Below are positions 11,101 to 19,676 of a DNA stretch of 32,584 nt, one piece after another. Position 1 is the first letter of the stretch. Every line of letters starts with the position of its first letter. The notes below the pieces were generated by a model, which saw only the letters and a program-made list of their open reading frames with translations, was not told the DNA's origin and searched no databases. This DNA comes from Gammaproteobacteria bacterium (GTDB lineage: Bacteria > Pseudomonadota > Gammaproteobacteria > JAKEHO01): assembly GCA_022614965.1 (NCBI GenBank), contig JAKEHO010000066.1, positions 1-32,584 of the forward strand, in the 5' to 3' direction. The position numbers were made by a program, and so were the translations under genes.

Positions 11101-11188
11101 CTGTTTCGCCTTCCTTTCTCTTCCAATCTGCATATGCTGCATTACCGAGTAAAGAATTCTGATATATATCTTCAACGATTTGTAACAT
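2186..11188 (-). CDS. Giant RTX protein with lipase-like, cadherin-like and FG-GAP propeller domains
   Basis: This 3000-aa protein is the likely cargo of the type I exporter encoded upstream. Approximate order: an alpha/beta-hydrolase lipase-like domain (residues 1-260, nucleophile motif GHSVGG with Ser141, possible catalytic His239); short RTX blocks (about 446-490 and 623-696); a long GGxGxDxLx array (about 775-1320); two haemolysin calcium-binding-related modules; two cadherin-like (CADG) domains (1535-1740); seven FG-GAP repeats of the GDVNxDGxDDVxIGAP type (1740-2240); another RTX block (2410-2455); two more CADG domains (2550-2755); and a C-terminal RTX block (2760-2880) with the unprocessed C-terminal secretion region ending at the stop. 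No N-terminal signal peptide is visible, as expected for type I secretion. Ca2+ would fold the RTX blocks outside the cell. The substrate is unknown; phospholipid or triglyceride hydrolysis is inferred only from the Ser motif. The gene lies 42 bp after the 261-aa membrane protein gene. Confidence 0.95.
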   Translation of the reverse strand: MLQIVEDIYQNSLLGNAAYADWKRKEGETDAQFRQRIINELKEVDRGFTDSQANQFFDRYTLIDHKQNTPDGFSGTLFFDTVLEKEILTIRGTEPGVDFFEDTVLALTGKAIFQFRDLKEFIDDLKKDGHLKDPINVTGHSVGGHLAVLMARDSDTSNLVDHVFTYNGPGVGLGTVGGFFIEAVERFLNVNFGIADDRITNLFSTAGFEAAANLGLTVGETLPIFTENRGGLFGAIGNHYIRFLTDGLSVYRILDKLDPIQTPQDFLDIHKTLSSASNTASSTLQTLLQDLGTLFGVTEANISTEKTDEFYNELPSGGFQITSLADTPAETLSLTAQLTTESGIAFRYALRELNSFAVTGADAQSNLLLYAPHNINGELDDLSDRYLEDRARFLALKLKLGEDDLTRELSPRESELFEDKATNFVIDNRLDLPFLPDSKRFIFGDDKDDQGDEGKLAGGIKEDHIYGGGGNDELIGEGRADYLEGNAGDDTLFGGGADGSDDFAPDMLVGGAEFDTYHVGVGDIVQDSDGLGTITYQKRNGTEVTISNETLKLKQGTQTVYESDDANRFTFVLTPENVLMAQADINFEIRDFQSGHFNITLDNSQPSQTLLLVEGTPNDDFFTLTDAGEEIHGFEGNDVLLGQAIPNIEFQLAPGEGDVIFGEPGDDVLASADGNDVLDGGDGNDLLLSGLGDDVLIGGPGDDFLDTVVSLVGVDSAHSVTPGEKTPFSVGGVGSNLLGPLLITNPQTDFTFEGFFFRSISADQVSFEDVSSLFGGDGNDVLIGGFGSDFFDGGTGDDVIQGVDGNDVIRGGDGNDQLEGNGGADSIFGDAGNDIIFGAGFDISLRPDEADFIDAGTGNDVAISGSGDDTIFGREGEDKLFGGLGNDIIDGGVDNDALVGDEGEDELTGGPGDDLLLGGADNDLLAGDAGTDQLQGNEGDDTLDGGEGDDLLFGQAGNDFLLGGVGDDELQGNEGNDSLDGQDGNDTFFGGAGNDILIGGSGDDLMFGNENDDQLDGGEGNDALQGDDGNDSLTGGAGNDRLFGITGDDQLDGGEGDDQLFGGSGDDKLAGGEGADLLQGEDGKDTLAGGAGTDELFGFAGDDQVDGGEGDDHLQGDDGNDVVAGGPGNDFVSGGEGDDSLAGGAGDDSLFGRAGNDTLDGGDSNDQLDGGEGMDLLTGGTGNDNLFGGPDDDQLAGSEGDDQLQGEDGNDTLGGGEGTDTLLGSAGDDQLDGGEGDDRLQGDAGNDVVAGGPGNDFLNGGEDDDSLAGGADNDQLFGRAGNDILDGGDGTDRLDGAEGDDVLDGGAGSDTLVGGIGADTQEGNLSHDLYIYQSGHGHDVITDSSGFDSVVLLGGITLAAVTISETGADLVIKINDNNSLTFKDWQANPFIDAFVFSNGVTISGKNILSGINQGQFFNVSSSTNILNGTPGNDVFAVNGNFDVLNGGLGDDAYFFNRGTSIKRITDSDGQDAIVFGDGIIVDDLNVQLQDGNLRILIGNERIEINNWDNNRIERFLFADGTELGPREFEALINHPPVVNAPIADQQTDEDSPFSFQVPADTFTDPDAADSLTFGAALANGSPLPSWLSLDSDTGTFSGTPENSNVGTVEVKVTATDSGGLSVADAFNLTVNNTNDAPIVSIELPDRTATENFSFSYQIPSDSFSDPDVGDTLSFTATQADDTALPAWLSFDPDTQTFTGIPTIDDIGTVTIKMTATDTGTASVSDEFTLDVESASSKSVATHIGGGIRRIGTRVEYFIVRNGASVSSAGDINGDGFDDVLVSGGNVSSGEFPVGFGESYVVFGQGGGLGNEFDLNDLDGSNGFRFLSEEGWIPIHTSSSAGDFNGDGLDDIVIDVVSTELDSMFRVGTEAIHAGYVVFGQIAEFGPTVELTNLDGTKGVRIEGIETGTSRDVSVASAGDVNSDGLDDVIIGVPSANNDAGRSYVIFGKADGFPASINLAHLDGINGFRLDGVDANDRSGTSVSGAGDVNGDGYDDVVIGAPATFADDFGIDDSGKSYVVFGKANEFTSTVNLADLDGINGFRLSGITANDNTGLSVSGAGDVNNDGFDDVVIGAPSANNQAGESYVVFGGASGFNGFVDLRALDGTNGFRITGIQAFDESGTSVSSAGDVNADGFDDVTIGAPLARPDGSSQTGQTYVVFGKANGFTAGIDLAELDGTNGFRINGINDRDSTGFSVSSAGDVNADGFNDVIIGAPGFGATSGNSFIVYGQDFRHEADIVASDGDDTINVTSSDKTIFALGGNDTINISNYTGGGVRINTGSGNNTLHFNSGNIGPFPILFPMTVTAGPGNDTYIVNALDYRIVIHDDARSGSSGGNSIVVGNNINRSQMSLGLGSLVIRFGDGLGKIEIPNFDPDDVFGPRAVNTFQFADGTVQSYEEFIRQGFDIDGTDENDTLRGTNITDRILGFDGDDTITSGDGDDVITGGPGNDTLAGGMGGDSYVINPGDGDDMVNDIAGNDQILFGDGINVDNLQVQQVANDLAVSLNGNDSITIKGWFDGVDRHIEQFAFADNILLSDADIEALIGAANRIPVLENPITDQSADEDTPFNFQVPGNTFSDPDIGDSQSFSATLADATALPLWLAFGPATRTFTGTPTNDDVGTIDVRVTIADGEGLAANDTFSLTVSNVNDAPVLAMLLADQSAVEFQTINFQIPADTFSDQDLIHGDDLTLGASLADGTPLPAWLSFDTATATFTGTPTRDDLGSLSIKVSATDTSLASAADEFTLTVDKNPAVIEGTQRREKIKGTNGDDIIFGRGGNDRLRGKDGNDVIFGEEGNDHIKGGDGDNTLDGGAGNDVLKGKNGNDRLAGGDGDDRLKGKDGNDTLSGGSGDDDLFGGDGDDVLSGGKGKDWLEGGKGNDTYLFNRNDGMDTLWDEGGSLDIVSFGEGITPDQLWFSRDGKHLNISLLGSDDEVTIAKWYKDSSRQIEEFHTSDGAVLLNSQVNRLVNAMAAFNPPMAGEISLAAQEQQQIDAAIAAAWDSA
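7260..8016 (-). repeat. 378-bp (126-residue) higher-order tandem repeat inside the RTX array
   Basis: Within the nonapeptide array, two consecutive blocks of fourteen nonapeptides are near-identical. For example GGACCACCGGCAAC starts at both 7431 and 7809, exactly 378 bp apart, and the flanking sequence stays highly similar. In protein terms, [13 protein letters not shown] and [13 protein letters not shown] recur with a 126-residue shift. A fainter five-nonapeptide (45-residue) rhythm of LQG, LAGG, LFG, LDGG and LFGG units continues into the rest of the array. Recent unequal recombination is the simplest origin. Confidence 0.8.
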
Positions 11189-11230
11189 TTCGATTCTCTA
11201 TCAATACAACATGTTACATCAATAGTGACG

Positions 11231-12016
11231 TCATTTATTAAGTATTAATACTTGATTGATTTCAATGTATCGTTCTTTACCACAAGCGACAGAGGGAATG
11301 AATTCGTGCTCTATGCTTCCCGGATAGAATTTATAATTGCGACTTTTTGATAAAGTGTCATTTGTAAAAAGGTCTATTGTTCTCGTTCCATAAAATGTAA
11401 TTAGTCCTTTTATCTTAGAATAATCTTTTAGGCGAATTGTTTTGTGATTTCCGCTTGAGTCAACATAACCTGATTCGAATATATTTACATAGCGGCTTTT
11501 GAAGTCATTAGTTTGTACTACGCTTAGGCATTTTCCGGACAACTTGTTCTTGTACGCCCGCTCATATTTCATTTTAGAACTTAGGAATGATCGATAAACA
11601 TTCTGGCATCCAGGGAAACCTGCATCTTCTATGGTTAATATATAAACGTCGCCCCCTGCTTGAAACCTATTATTTGAGAACTTCGCGGTGGTGCATTCAA
11701 CGTATTTGTAACTATGTTCTAATAATAGATCCCAGCCTTCACCGCAGCTTGCGCCATCTATAGATCCAAATAAAAAACCATTAACATGAGCAGTGCTATT
11801 AATAATGAACCTTTGATTTGACTGGCAAAGTGCTCGAAGAGTCAAATATCCAGGCAAAAAGAACTGTAGTGCCGATGCTACTGGTATTGCTATTGCGACG
11901 ATAATAGTGGAATGTTTAACCCATTTCCTATGTGTTAGCCTGTATGCGAGCTTAGAGACAAGTATTACGGCCAAAGCGTAAGTGCCGAGGATTAAAAGAA
12001 TTATTAAGCCGGACAC
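11231..12016 (-). CDS. Unknown 261-aa membrane protein encoded between hlyD and the RTX gene
   Basis: I recognise no family. Two hydrophobic helices (about residues 3-22 and 36-54) flank a strongly basic loop (KLAYRLTHRKWVKH). By the positive-inside rule that loop is cytoplasmic and the remaining 200 residues are periplasmic. That soluble part has six cysteines (first at 64), enough for three disulfides. The GTG start at 12016 is supported by AGGAG eight bases upstream. The gene is 34 bp after hlyD and 42 bp before the RTX gene, so it is almost certainly co-transcribed. It is AT-rich, like the 5' part of the RTX gene and unlike hlyB/hlyD, so it probably moved with the cargo. Possible jobs, all inferred: immunity against the lipase domain, a secretion accessory, or a surface-retention factor. 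Confidence 0.8.
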   Translation of the reverse strand: MSGLIILLILGTYALAVILVSKLAYRLTHRKWVKHSTIIVAIAIPVASALQFFLPGYLTLRALCQSNQRFIINSTAHVNGFLFGSIDGASCGEGWDLLLEHSYKYVECTTAKFSNNRFQAGGDVYILTIEDAGFPGCQNVYRSFLSSKMKYERAYKNKLSGKCLSVVQTNDFKSRYVNIFESGYVDSSGNHKTIRLKDYSKIKGLITFYGTRTIDLFTNDTLSKSRNYKFYPGSIEHEFIPSVACGKERYIEINQVLILNK

Positions 12017-12050
12017 GATTTTGACTCCTAGGGTAATTATTAGATTTTGC

Positions 12051-13457
12051 CTAGCGCTCCTTCACACTCTCGTCCTTATATCTCAGCAACGGACTCATCA
12101 GATACTCAATTAATCGTCGTTTGCCGGTCTTCACCTCAACCGTAACCGCCATTCCAGGAGAGAGATTCACGAGCTTGTCTTCGACCTGGATGGTTGATTT
12201 CTCCAAACCCACATTGGCGGCATAAACAAGGCCCAGTTTCTCGTCAGGGACGGCGTCATTCGTGAGGTTAACGATCTCCCCATCGATAGTCCCGTACTTG
12301 GTAAACGGGAATGCCTCGATCTTGACTTCCGCTTCCTGGCCCTCGTGGACAAAGCCGATGTCCTTATTCTGGATCCAGGCCTCGGCCTCAAGGTGCTCAT
12401 CATCCGGCACAATAAGCATCAGCTCCTGGGCGGGCGTGACGACGCCACCCACGGTATGCACGGCGAGCTGTTGAACTATGCCTGAGATGGGTGCTGTCAA
12501 GCGCTTTGTGGTTTGGCGCTGTTCAGCCTTGATCAGCTCCTGATCGTAGACGGCGATGCGGGTTTCGATATCCGAGAGCTCCGCAAGCCACTTCGTCTCG
12601 TACTGGGCCTGAAACACGTGGCGCTTCTCGTTCAATTGCCCGACCTCTGCCTCGAACTTTGCCAATTGGTCACGCTGTACGTCTTTCCCCTTCATCTGTT
12701 CAATACGCTCTTGTTCCAACTCGAGCCATTGCACACGCGCGACCGAGTGTGTCTCAAGGAGTTTCTTCAGCGCCTCCGCGCGTTCAGTGATCAGCGGGAT
12801 GGTGGCCTCGAGCTGTTGAATGCGGTTGAGGGTGGCTGCCCGCTCGGCGTTTTGCTCCTTGATTTCGTGGTCTATCTCGGCAAGCTGTCCCTGGTATTCA
12901 CCGTATTCCTTCTCAAGCCGGTTCTGTTGAAGTTGCAGTTGCAACTCGGTGACCTTGGTTCCCGGCGGGGAAACCACCTGACCTGCATCGCTTAACAGCG
13001 CTGCTCCGGTGGATTTAGCGACATCTTGAGCGGTACCCGGCTCGCGGATCGCTTTTAGAAGTGCTTCGTTGCGTGCCTTGTCTAGCTCGGCAGCCGTGCG
13101 TTCGGTGATCAGACGATCCCGGTCGGCACCTGAAATGGTCGTATCCAGCTCGATCAGAACCTGACCTTCTTCAACACGTTGCCCATCGTCCACAAGAATA
13201 GCCCGCACCACGCTCGTCTCAAGCGGTTGAATGACCTTGACCCTACCGCTCGGTATGATCTTGCCGTGCGCGACGGCAACGATGTCCACTTGCCCAACGA
13301 TCGCCCACCCAACCGCAATTGAGAAAAAGAGGATAATGGCCCACACGATTGCGTGGGCGATCGGCGCAGGCGGGGTCTCTTGAATTTCCAACGCGGCCGG
13401 CAGGAACTCCATCTCCTGTCTTTTCACTCTGGCTTCGCGTTTGCTTAAAGCACTCAT
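12051..13457 (-). CDS. Type I secretion periplasmic adaptor (HlyD family)
   Basis: The 468-aa membrane-fusion protein links the inner-membrane ABC exporter to an outer-membrane TolC-type channel. It has a cytoplasmic N-terminus and a single transmembrane helix (about residues 35-57). A biotinyl-lipoyl half (VVRAILVDDGQRVEEGQVLIELD, in two runs: VVRAILVDDGQ, RVEEGQVLIELD) follows. Next come a long coiled-coil hairpin (about 110-320), the second lipoyl half (LTAPISGIVQQL) and a beta-barrel with the closing HlyD signature near the C-terminus (LSPGMAVTVEVKTGKRRLIEY in two parts: LSPGMAVTVE, VKTGKRRLIEY). The length is typical. The gene starts 67 bp after hlyB and precedes the 261-aa gene. No TolC homologue lies in the window. 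A fragment of a related gene is at 25686-25793. Confidence 0.95.
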   Translation of the reverse strand: MSALSKREARVKRQEMEFLPAALEIQETPPAPIAHAIVWAIILFFSIAVGWAIVGQVDIVAVAHGKIIPSGRVKVIQPLETSVVRAILVDDGQRVEEGQVLIELDTTISGADRDRLITERTAAELDKARNEALLKAIREPGTAQDVAKSTGAALLSDAGQVVSPPGTKVTELQLQLQQNRLEKEYGEYQGQLAEIDHEIKEQNAERAATLNRIQQLEATIPLITERAEALKKLLETHSVARVQWLELEQERIEQMKGKDVQRDQLAKFEAEVGQLNEKRHVFQAQYETKWLAELSDIETRIAVYDQELIKAEQRQTTKRLTAPISGIVQQLAVHTVGGVVTPAQELMLIVPDDEHLEAEAWIQNKDIGFVHEGQEAEVKIEAFPFTKYGTIDGEIVNLTNDAVPDEKLGLVYAANVGLEKSTIQVEDKLVNLSPGMAVTVEVKTGKRRLIEYLMSPLLRYKDESVKER

Positions 13458-13524
13458 CTTTATGTTGTCTCAGTGATGCCTAGCAACCGATATCCGTCGT
13501 GCTGCTCTTTCAAAATCTATCCGA

Positions 13525-15669
13525 TTAAGCAACTGCCGAGTCGCCCGACTGAAGGGTATAGAGCCGCGCGTAGTGGCCGTTCTGTCCGATAAGCTCCACG
13601 TGCGTGCCGTGTTCGACGATGTGTCCCCGATCCAGCACCACGATTCGATCGGCCCGCCGCACCGCGGTTAGGCGGTGCGCTATGATGAACACGGTGCGGC
13701 CCTTGCAGATGTAGCGCATGTTTTCATGAATGATGCGTTCGGATTCGTAGTCCAGTGCACTGGTTGCCTCATCCAGAATGAGGATGCGTGGATTGGTCAC
13801 CAGCGCGCGGGCGATGGCGAGGCGTTGGCGCTGACCCCCGGAGAGATTGCAGCCACGTTCACCGATGATGCTATCGTAGCCCTCCGGCAACTCCAGGATA
13901 AAATCGTGTGCGCCGGCTATCTTGGCGGCCTGGACCACCGGTTCCATCCGCATGGCGGGGTCGCTCAGGGCAATGTTGTCCCGGATACTTCGGTTAAATA
14001 GAAAGTTCTCTTGCAGCACGACCCCGATGCGCCGCCGCAGCCACGTGGGTTCGACCATTGCAAGATCGACGCCGTCGATTAACACGCGCCCGCTTTCCGG
14101 CACATGGAGGCGCTGGATCAGTTTGGCAAGCGTGCTTTTGCCGGAACCCGAACGCCCGACAATACCGACGATCTTCCCGGGCGGGATGTCAAACGAGATG
14201 TCATGCAGCACCACTGGGGCGTCCGGACGATAACGGAACGTGACACGATCAAATGTGACCCGGCCTTTGATGTCCGGCAGGGTCGCCCGGCTTGCCGAAT
14301 AGGAAGGTTCAGGTTGGACGTTCAGGATGTCGCCCAAACGCTGGACTGAGATCCCGGCCTGTTGAAAATCCTGCCAGAGCTGTACCAGCCGCAGGATGGG
14401 TCCGCTCACGCGCGCTGCCAGCATGTTAAAGGCCACTAATTGTCCGACCGTCAGCTCGCCGCTGATGACGAGCCGTGCACCGATCCAGAGGATGAGCACG
14501 ATGGTGACCTTGTTGATAAAGGATGCGGTCTGACCCGCAATGTTGCTCAGGTTCGTGGCACGGAAGCTCGAACTTACATAACTTGCGAGTTGATCTTCCC
14601 AGCGGCGCTGTCCTTGAGGTTCCAGGGCGTTGGCTTTGAGGGTCTCGATGCCGGTGATAGACTCCACGAGGAAGGCCTGATTCTCCGCGCCCCGGTTGAA
14701 CTTCTCGTTAAGACGCGCCCTGAGAATAGGCGTGATGAGGATCGAGAGGACCACATAAAACGGGATTGCCGCCAACACGATGTAGGTCAGCGTCGGGCTG
14801 TAGAGATACATCACCGCGAGGAAGACGACCGTGAAGAGGAGATCGATAACCACGGTCAATGCGGATCCCGTGATGAAGTTGCGGATGCTCTCGAGCTCCC
14901 GGACACGCGCGACTGTGTCACCCACGCGCCGTGCCTCAAAATAACTCATCGGCAGCGCAACGAGGTGCTTGAAGAGATTCGTGCCGAGTTCTACGTCGAT
15001 GCGGTTGGTGGTATGAGAGAAGACATAGGTACGAAGCCCACCGAGCAACACCTCAAACACCGACACGACCAAGAGTCCAATCGCCAGTACATCGAGCGTC
15101 GTCAACCCTCGGTGCACCAAGACCTTATCGATGATCACCTGGAAGAAGAGTGGCGTGACGAGCGCAAAGACCTGGATGAAGAACGAGGCGAGCAGAACCT
15201 CGCCGAGGAGCCTTCGGTATTTGACGATGGCCGGGATGAACCAGGAAAAGTCGAACTTTCTAAACCCCTCGAGTAGATCGGCACGGCGGGTGACGAGGAT
15301 GAGATTTCCCGACCAGATCTGCTCGAACTCTTCTCTCGTTAAGGCAAGCGGGCGTTGTTCAAGCGGTTCAAGGGTGAGGACCTTATCGTCGGCGACCTTG
15401 GCAAGGACAAAATAGTGGCCGTCCTTATGGCGGGCAATGGCAGGGAGCTGGGTCTTTGCAAGGCGTGACCATTCGCTCTTGACCTCTCTGGCCTTCAACC
15501 CGAGCCGCTTGCCGGCGCGGAGAATGTCCGCGGCATCAAAGGGCTTGCCCGACTGGCCGAACTGGTGCTGGAGTTGGCCGGGATCGGCGGGCACGCTGTG
15601 AATGCGCGAGATGATAACCAGGCAGGCGAGGCCCGTATCCATCGCCGATTTGTCGTCTGTGTGTGCCAT
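13525..15669 (-). CDS. Type I secretion ABC exporter (HlyB family, C39-like domain without catalytic Cys)
   Basis: About 714 aa: an N-terminal C39-like domain (1-130), a six-helix transmembrane domain (about 150-430) and an ATPase. In the peptidase-like domain the motif reads DTGLACL where active C39 peptidases have DCGxACL. Thr12 thus replaces the catalytic Cys, making it a docking domain of the HlyB type, not a leader peptidase. The ATPase shows Walker A GRSGSGKST (about 503-511), signature LSGGQRQRLAIARAL (about 606), Walker B ILILDEATSALD and the H-loop IIAHRL. I chose the ATG at 15669 because the homology begins there; the frame can be extended to a TTG at 15759, but the added Arg-rich residues are not family-like. 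It is the first gene of the RTX operon and presumably exports the 3000-aa protein. Confidence 0.95.
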   Translation of the reverse strand: MAHTDDKSAMDTGLACLVIISRIHSVPADPGQLQHQFGQSGKPFDAADILRAGKRLGLKAREVKSEWSRLAKTQLPAIARHKDGHYFVLAKVADDKVLTLEPLEQRPLALTREEFEQIWSGNLILVTRRADLLEGFRKFDFSWFIPAIVKYRRLLGEVLLASFFIQVFALVTPLFFQVIIDKVLVHRGLTTLDVLAIGLLVVSVFEVLLGGLRTYVFSHTTNRIDVELGTNLFKHLVALPMSYFEARRVGDTVARVRELESIRNFITGSALTVVIDLLFTVVFLAVMYLYSPTLTYIVLAAIPFYVVLSILITPILRARLNEKFNRGAENQAFLVESITGIETLKANALEPQGQRRWEDQLASYVSSSFRATNLSNIAGQTASFINKVTIVLILWIGARLVISGELTVGQLVAFNMLAARVSGPILRLVQLWQDFQQAGISVQRLGDILNVQPEPSYSASRATLPDIKGRVTFDRVTFRYRPDAPVVLHDISFDIPPGKIVGIVGRSGSGKSTLAKLIQRLHVPESGRVLIDGVDLAMVEPTWLRRRIGVVLQENFLFNRSIRDNIALSDPAMRMEPVVQAAKIAGAHDFILELPEGYDSIIGERGCNLSGGQRQRLAIARALVTNPRILILDEATSALDYESERIIHENMRYICKGRTVFIIAHRLTAVRRADRIVVLDRGHIVEHGTHVELIGQNGHYARLYTLQSGDSAVA

Positions 15670-15885
15670 AGAGTCTGCGTCCAACGAATAAGGCGGCGGT
15701 CTCGTGCAAACACGTGTTCGATCGTGCACGAGACCGCGAGAGGCAAGGGGACAGGCCAATCATCATGGCCTCTTGAGCGACAGCTTAGGGAGTGGGCCGC
15801 AGACCTTTCTAAATGTTACCAGCGCACCGGGTACTTGGATTGACTAAGCGTCACCTTGCCTAAGAAAGCTTTTTTTTGGCCCACC

Positions 15886-16053
15886 GTAATTCTCGTTTTA
15901 TGGTGTGGCGGCCCGGTGATTCTGTCCGGATTCTACCCCCTTGCTCATTTTATAACCGCCTCTTTGTAAACATATAGCACAATGAGCCTGGATTGCCAGC
16001 TGTTTTCCGACACGATGTAGGATAAAGGCGATAGGATAGGGTGGTTTGACATG
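15886..16053 (+). repeat. Repeat B, copy 2
   Basis: Direct repeat of 1-167, starting at the same GTAATTCTCG and ending at TTTGACATG; sequences on either side are unrelated to those of copy 1. It lies between the divergent hlyB and protease genes. A T-run (CTTTTTTTTGG) is immediately upstream. The inverted pair GCTCATT and AATGAGC is conserved. The remaining 15670-15885 stretch, which should carry the hlyB promoter, shows no strong sigma-70 match to me. Confidence 0.85.
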
Positions 16054-16143
16054 ACGTACGAGTGCCGAGCCAGGCCGCGAAAATGGACCTAGAATGTACA
16101 ATTGGCGCTGGTTTGGCAACTTCGGGCCGATAGGGAGGCGGAG

Positions 16144-17028
16144 ATGTTCGTTAAGGCGCTTGAGGGCGCGGCGGGGTTTACGCGCGCGATCCATTCAATC
16201 AGCCGCAATTACGGGTCAACGACAATACAACCCGGCGCTGCCACGATGTTTTTTGTCAATTCCGACGGATGGGCACTGACTTGTAATCACGTGGCGAAAC
16301 AATTGATTGTGGCAGAGCAACTTGCCTCCGCGCGCCGGGCGTTCGAAGAGGAGTTGGCCGCGATACGCGGGCACAAGAGAGAGAAACAGCTGCTCCGTGA
16401 GCTCGAGCGCAAGTACGGCTATGCGAAGGACGTTACATTCGAACTCTATAACAGCTTCATCAACTGCATCGAGGGCCCATTGAATGCTGAGATCAAGTTG
16501 CACGACAAGCTCGATGTGGCCCTCATTCATTTCACCGATTTCACAAAACTTTTGTGCAGTTCGTTTCCCACCTTTGCCACAAACGGTTCGGAACTTAAGC
16601 AAGGCAAGTTCCTGTGTCGTCTTGGCTTTCCTTTTGTTGAATTCACAAACTTCGCCTACTATGAAGCATCGGATTCGATCCACTGGACAACCACGGGCCG
16701 GAGAGACACACCGGCATTTCCCATTGAAGGAATGGTCACGCGTCACATCGCCGACGACACGGCACGGGTGGTCGCCTTTGAGCTCAGCACGCCGGGGCTG
16801 CGAGGCCAGAGCGGGGCACCCGCTTTCGATTCAGAAGGCATGATCTGGGGCATGCAATACGCCACCAACCACCTTGATCTGGACTTCGATATAAACCAGG
16901 ATGTGATGCGAGATGGCATTAAAAGGAAAGTTCGTGACAGCGTCTTCTTGCATGTGGGCTATTGCATCCATGTCGATGCCTTGAAGTCGTTTATGACACA
17001 GCATGGTGTGAGATTTCAAAAAGGCTGA
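16144..17028 (+). CDS. Trypsin-like serine protease (standalone)
   Basis: The 294-aa product carries a visible catalytic triad: His49 in TCNHVA, Asp124 in KLDVALIHF and Ser223 in GLRGQSGAPAFD. This fits a chymotrypsin-fold (trypsin-2 / DegP-like) peptidase. A charged helical insertion (about residues 52-95, rich in Glu, Arg and Lys) separates His and Asp. No PDZ domain, signal peptide or membrane segment is visible, so it may be cytoplasmic or part of a larger signalling set; such standalone proteases are also found in stress and defence contexts. The ATG at 16144 has GGAGG five bases upstream. The same frame can be extended to a TTG at 16102, which lacks a site. No clear operon partner; the next gene follows after 34 bp. 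Confidence 0.85.
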   Translation: MFVKALEGAAGFTRAIHSISRNYGSTTIQPGAATMFFVNSDGWALTCNHVAKQLIVAEQLASARRAFEEELAAIRGHKREKQLLRELERKYGYAKDVTFELYNSFINCIEGPLNAEIKLHDKLDVALIHFTDFTKLLCSSFPTFATNGSELKQGKFLCRLGFPFVEFTNFAYYEASDSIHWTTTGRRDTPAFPIEGMVTRHIADDTARVVAFELSTPGLRGQSGAPAFDSEGMIWGMQYATNHLDLDFDINQDVMRDGIKRKVRDSVFLHVGYCIHVDALKSFMTQHGVRFQKG

Positions 17029-17062
17029 AGTTATCCCAGTCGAAGAGAAACAATGCGATGCT

Positions 17063-17545
17063 ATGGAAGAACAGCCGCAAACTGAATTACCAGATCACGC
17101 GGGAGTAGCGTTCCATCCGCCACTTCTGCTCGCGCTCGCCCTTGTTTTGGGATTCCTTCTGCGGTGGATTGCCCCTCTTACGTTCCTTCCAACTGGTTTG
17201 CCCGTAGTGATTGGTGCTGTCATTGTTGGGGTCTCGTTTGGCTTTTTCTTCTGGGCGGTGTATACGATGGTGACTGGCGGCGCTTCGATACCAACGAGCA
17301 CGCCGACGGATGCCCTGGTTATGCGTGGTCCGTTCCGATTTTCGCGTAACCCGATTTACCTCTCGATGGTGCTGCTCCAGTTAGGTGTTGGGATCTGGAC
17401 AAATAGCCTGTGGTTCATTGTATTGGCAGCTGCGTCAGCAGTGCTTCTCTGGTGGGGCGTCATCGCGCGCGAAGAGCGGTACCTTGCGCGGAAGTTTGGC
17501 GCCGAGTACACATCGTACAGAGCCAAAGTACGACGCTGGCTCTAG
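17063..17545 (+). CDS. Isoprenylcysteine carboxyl methyltransferase (ICMT/PEMT) family membrane protein
   Basis: The 160-aa integral membrane protein has four hydrophobic helices. The C-terminal SAM-binding signature of the family is present: GPFRFSRNPIYLSM at about residues 88-101, and EERYLARKFGAEYTSYRAKV at about 136-155. Bacterial members methylate mostly unknown lipids or small molecules. The substrate cannot be inferred here. It follows the protease gene closely on the same strand and is unrelated in position to the second family member at 22281-22757, which lies in an integron cassette. Confidence 0.9.
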   Translation: MEEQPQTELPDHAGVAFHPPLLLALALVLGFLLRWIAPLTFLPTGLPVVIGAVIVGVSFGFFFWAVYTMVTGGASIPTSTPTDALVMRGPFRFSRNPIYLSMVLLQLGVGIWTNSLWFIVLAAASAVLLWWGVIAREERYLARKFGAEYTSYRAKVRRWL

Positions 17546-17638
17546 CGACAGATTTGCTTTTTTTGTGCGCCGCCCTATCGCCGCCGACCTGTCGATAGGG
17601 GACTGACTCAACCGTCCGCTGGAACCGTGATGGTGCTT

Positions 17639-18772
17639 TCAATCCAGTGTCTGGCGGTAACGCAAGAGTGCAACGGTCGCAGCGACCAGCAGGAACAGCG
17701 CAATCGGCCAGAGGTTTCCGGCGATTTCCGCAAGGGTATTACCCTTGAGTAGGATCCCGCGCGCGATTCGTAAAAAATGCGTGAGCGGGAAGATTTCTCC
17801 CAGCGCCTGCGCCCATTGCGGCATTCCGCGAAAAGGAAACATGAATCCTGAGAGCAGGAGGGAGGGCAGAAAGAAAAAGAAAGTCATCTGTACTGCCTGC
17901 AACTGGTTCCTCGCGATCGTGGAAAAAGTAAACCCTACTCCCAGATTGGCCGCCATGAACAGGACCAGTGAGAGCGAAAGCAGGGCGAGGCTTCCCAGCA
18001 TGGGCACTGCAAATAAGACCTTGGCGGCACTGAGGATGATCGCCGCCTGCACATAGCCGACGATGATGTAAGGCAGGATTTTTCCACACATGACCTCGAT
18101 CGGCTTGACCGGCGTGGCCAGCAGCATTTCCATCGTGCCCCGCTCCTGTTCGCGCGTCACCGCAAGCCCGGTCATCATCACCATCGTCATGGTGAGTATG
18201 ACTCCCATAAGCCCGGGGACGATATTGTATTGCGTGATGCCCTCCGGGTTGTAGCGGCGATGCACGTTGACCTCGAATGCGGGCGGCGTTCCCCTGATCT
18301 GCGCAAGACTGCCGGTGAGATCGTGAATCAGCGCGGTTTCGGAAATTCGCGCAAGCGCGGAAATGGCATTGCCGGTCGCCACGGGATCGGTGGCATCGGC
18401 TTCGAGCAGCACCGCCGGCCGCTCGCCGCGAACAAGCTCACGCGAGAAGTTGTGCGGAATGTTTATCACGAACTGGACCTCCCCGAGCTCGAGCAAGCGG
18501 TTAGCTTCCTCTTCGCTGGTCACCCGCTGCACAATCTTAAAGTAACCGGTATTCTCGATTGCGCTTAAGAAGCTGCGCGAAAAAACGCTGTGGTCCGCCA
18601 CTAACACCGCGGATGGCAGCCCCTTGGGATCGGTATTGATCGCGTAACCGAACAGCACGAGCTGGATGATCGGGATCCCGACCATCATCGCGAAAGTCAG
18701 CCGGTCGCGCCGCATTTGCACGAACTCCTTAGTCAGCATCGCGACAAACCTGCGCCAGGAGAAAGCGTTCAT
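17639..18772 (-). CDS. ABC-2 type efflux permease (YbhS/YbhR/YhhJ-like)
   Basis: The 377-aa protein has one N-terminal transmembrane helix (about residues 24-44), a large periplasmic domain (about 45-200, including DATDPVATGNAI) and a C-terminal block of five helices with the ABC-2 motifs (REQERGTMEMLLATPVKP; then LLSGFMFPFRGMPQWAQ). This is the normal layout for drug/export permeases that pair with an adaptor. The ATG at 18772 lies 4 bp after the ATPase stop. The open frame upstream of it lacks homology and overlaps the ATPase gene. The operon holds only one permease, so a homodimer is likely. Confidence 0.92.
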   Translation of the reverse strand: MNAFSWRRFVAMLTKEFVQMRRDRLTFAMMVGIPIIQLVLFGYAINTDPKGLPSAVLVADHSVFSRSFLSAIENTGYFKIVQRVTSEEEANRLLELGEVQFVINIPHNFSRELVRGERPAVLLEADATDPVATGNAISALARISETALIHDLTGSLAQIRGTPPAFEVNVHRRYNPEGITQYNIVPGLMGVILTMTMVMMTGLAVTREQERGTMEMLLATPVKPIEVMCGKILPYIIVGYVQAAIILSAAKVLFAVPMLGSLALLSLSLVLFMAANLGVGFTFSTIARNQLQAVQMTFFFFLPSLLLSGFMFPFRGMPQWAQALGEIFPLTHFLRIARGILLKGNTLAEIAGNLWPIALFLLVAATVALLRYRQTLD

Positions 18773-18776
18773 TAAT

Positions 18777-19676
18777 CTAATCTTTCTCCGCGCGGTTGAT
18801 GACCTGGATGAACACGTCTTCCAAACCCGGACTGATGCGCTGCGCGGCGTATGGGGCGAGGCTTTGCTCCAGCAATCGAGAATCGGTGCCGGATACGTGC
18901 AAGGTCGCACCGAAGGGAACCGCCATTTCGACCCCCGGCTTCCCGCGCAATTCGCGCGCAAGCGCGGTGGGCTCTGCACCGCCGATCACAAATGTGGTCA
19001 GTCCGTATTGCTTGATCACTTGATCAACAGATCCCTCAACCAGAAGCTTGCCCCGCGCTATGTATCCGAGCGCGTGACAGCGCTCGGCTTCATCCATGTA
19101 GTGAGTGGACACGAGCACAGTGATGCCTTGCGCGGCAAGCGCGTGAATGTGGTCCCAGAAGTCGCGGCGCGCGGCGGGATCCACGCCCGCGGTGGGTTCA
19201 TCGAGCAGCAGCAGTTTTGGCGAGTGCAAAAGACACGTCGCAAGCGCGAGCCGCTGTTTCCAGCCGCCTGAAAGCGTTCCTACCAACTGCGCGCTATGGT
19301 CCTGCAAGCCCAGTTCTTCCAGCGCTTCACTGACTCTTTGTTTGAGATTTTTAAGCGCGTACATTCGGCCGATAAACTCAAGGTTTTCGCGGATCGTCAG
19401 GTCTTCATACAGCGAAAACTTCTGCGTCATGTAGCCGACTTCGCGCTTGATCGCGTGCGCTTCTGTGCGGATGTCATATCCCAGCGTTGTGCCAGACCCC
19501 GAGTCGGGAGTAAGCAGCCCGCACAGCATCCGAATCGTAGTGGTCTTACCGCTGCCGTTGGGGCCGAGAAATCCGAAGATGCGTCCCGTCGGCACGCGCA
19601 GAGAAAATTCGCGCACCGCGGGTTTGCCGTGAAAGCTCTTGCTCAAGCCTTGAACATTGATCGCGTACCCGTTCAT
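18777..19676 (-). CDS. ABC efflux ATP-binding protein (YbhF-like, single domain)
   Basis: This 299-aa cytoplasmic ATPase has Walker A GPNGSGKT (38-45), Q-loop Gln85, signature LSGGWKQ (135-141), Walker B LLLLDE (155-160) and H-loop His192 (STHYMDEAE). The order is typical of the drug-resistance ABC-2 family (CcmA-like). It carries one nucleotide-binding domain, unlike E. coli YbhF, which has two, so it should dimerise on the permease. Its ATG overlaps the adaptor stop by 4 bp (ATGA), implying translational coupling. Confidence 0.95.
   Translation of the reverse strand: MNGYAINVQGLSKSFHGKPAVREFSLRVPTGRIFGFLGPNGSGKTTTIRMLCGLLTPDSGSGTTLGYDIRTEAHAIKREVGYMTQKFSLYEDLTIRENLEFIGRMYALKNLKQRVSEALEELGLQDHSAQLVGTLSGGWKQRLALATCLLHSPKLLLLDEPTAGVDPAARRDFWDHIHALAAQGITVLVSTHYMDEAERCHALGYIARGKLLVEGSVDQVIKQYGLTTFVIGGAEPTALARELRGKPGVEMAVPFGATLHVSGTDSRLLEQSLAPYAAQRISPGLEDVFIQVINRAEKD

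Noticed and set aside
14440..15276. 278-codon open frame antisense to hlyB
   Set aside because: It mirrors the codon usage of the hlyB frame, is rich in Glu/Arg/Asp/His without any domain, and has no ribosome site.
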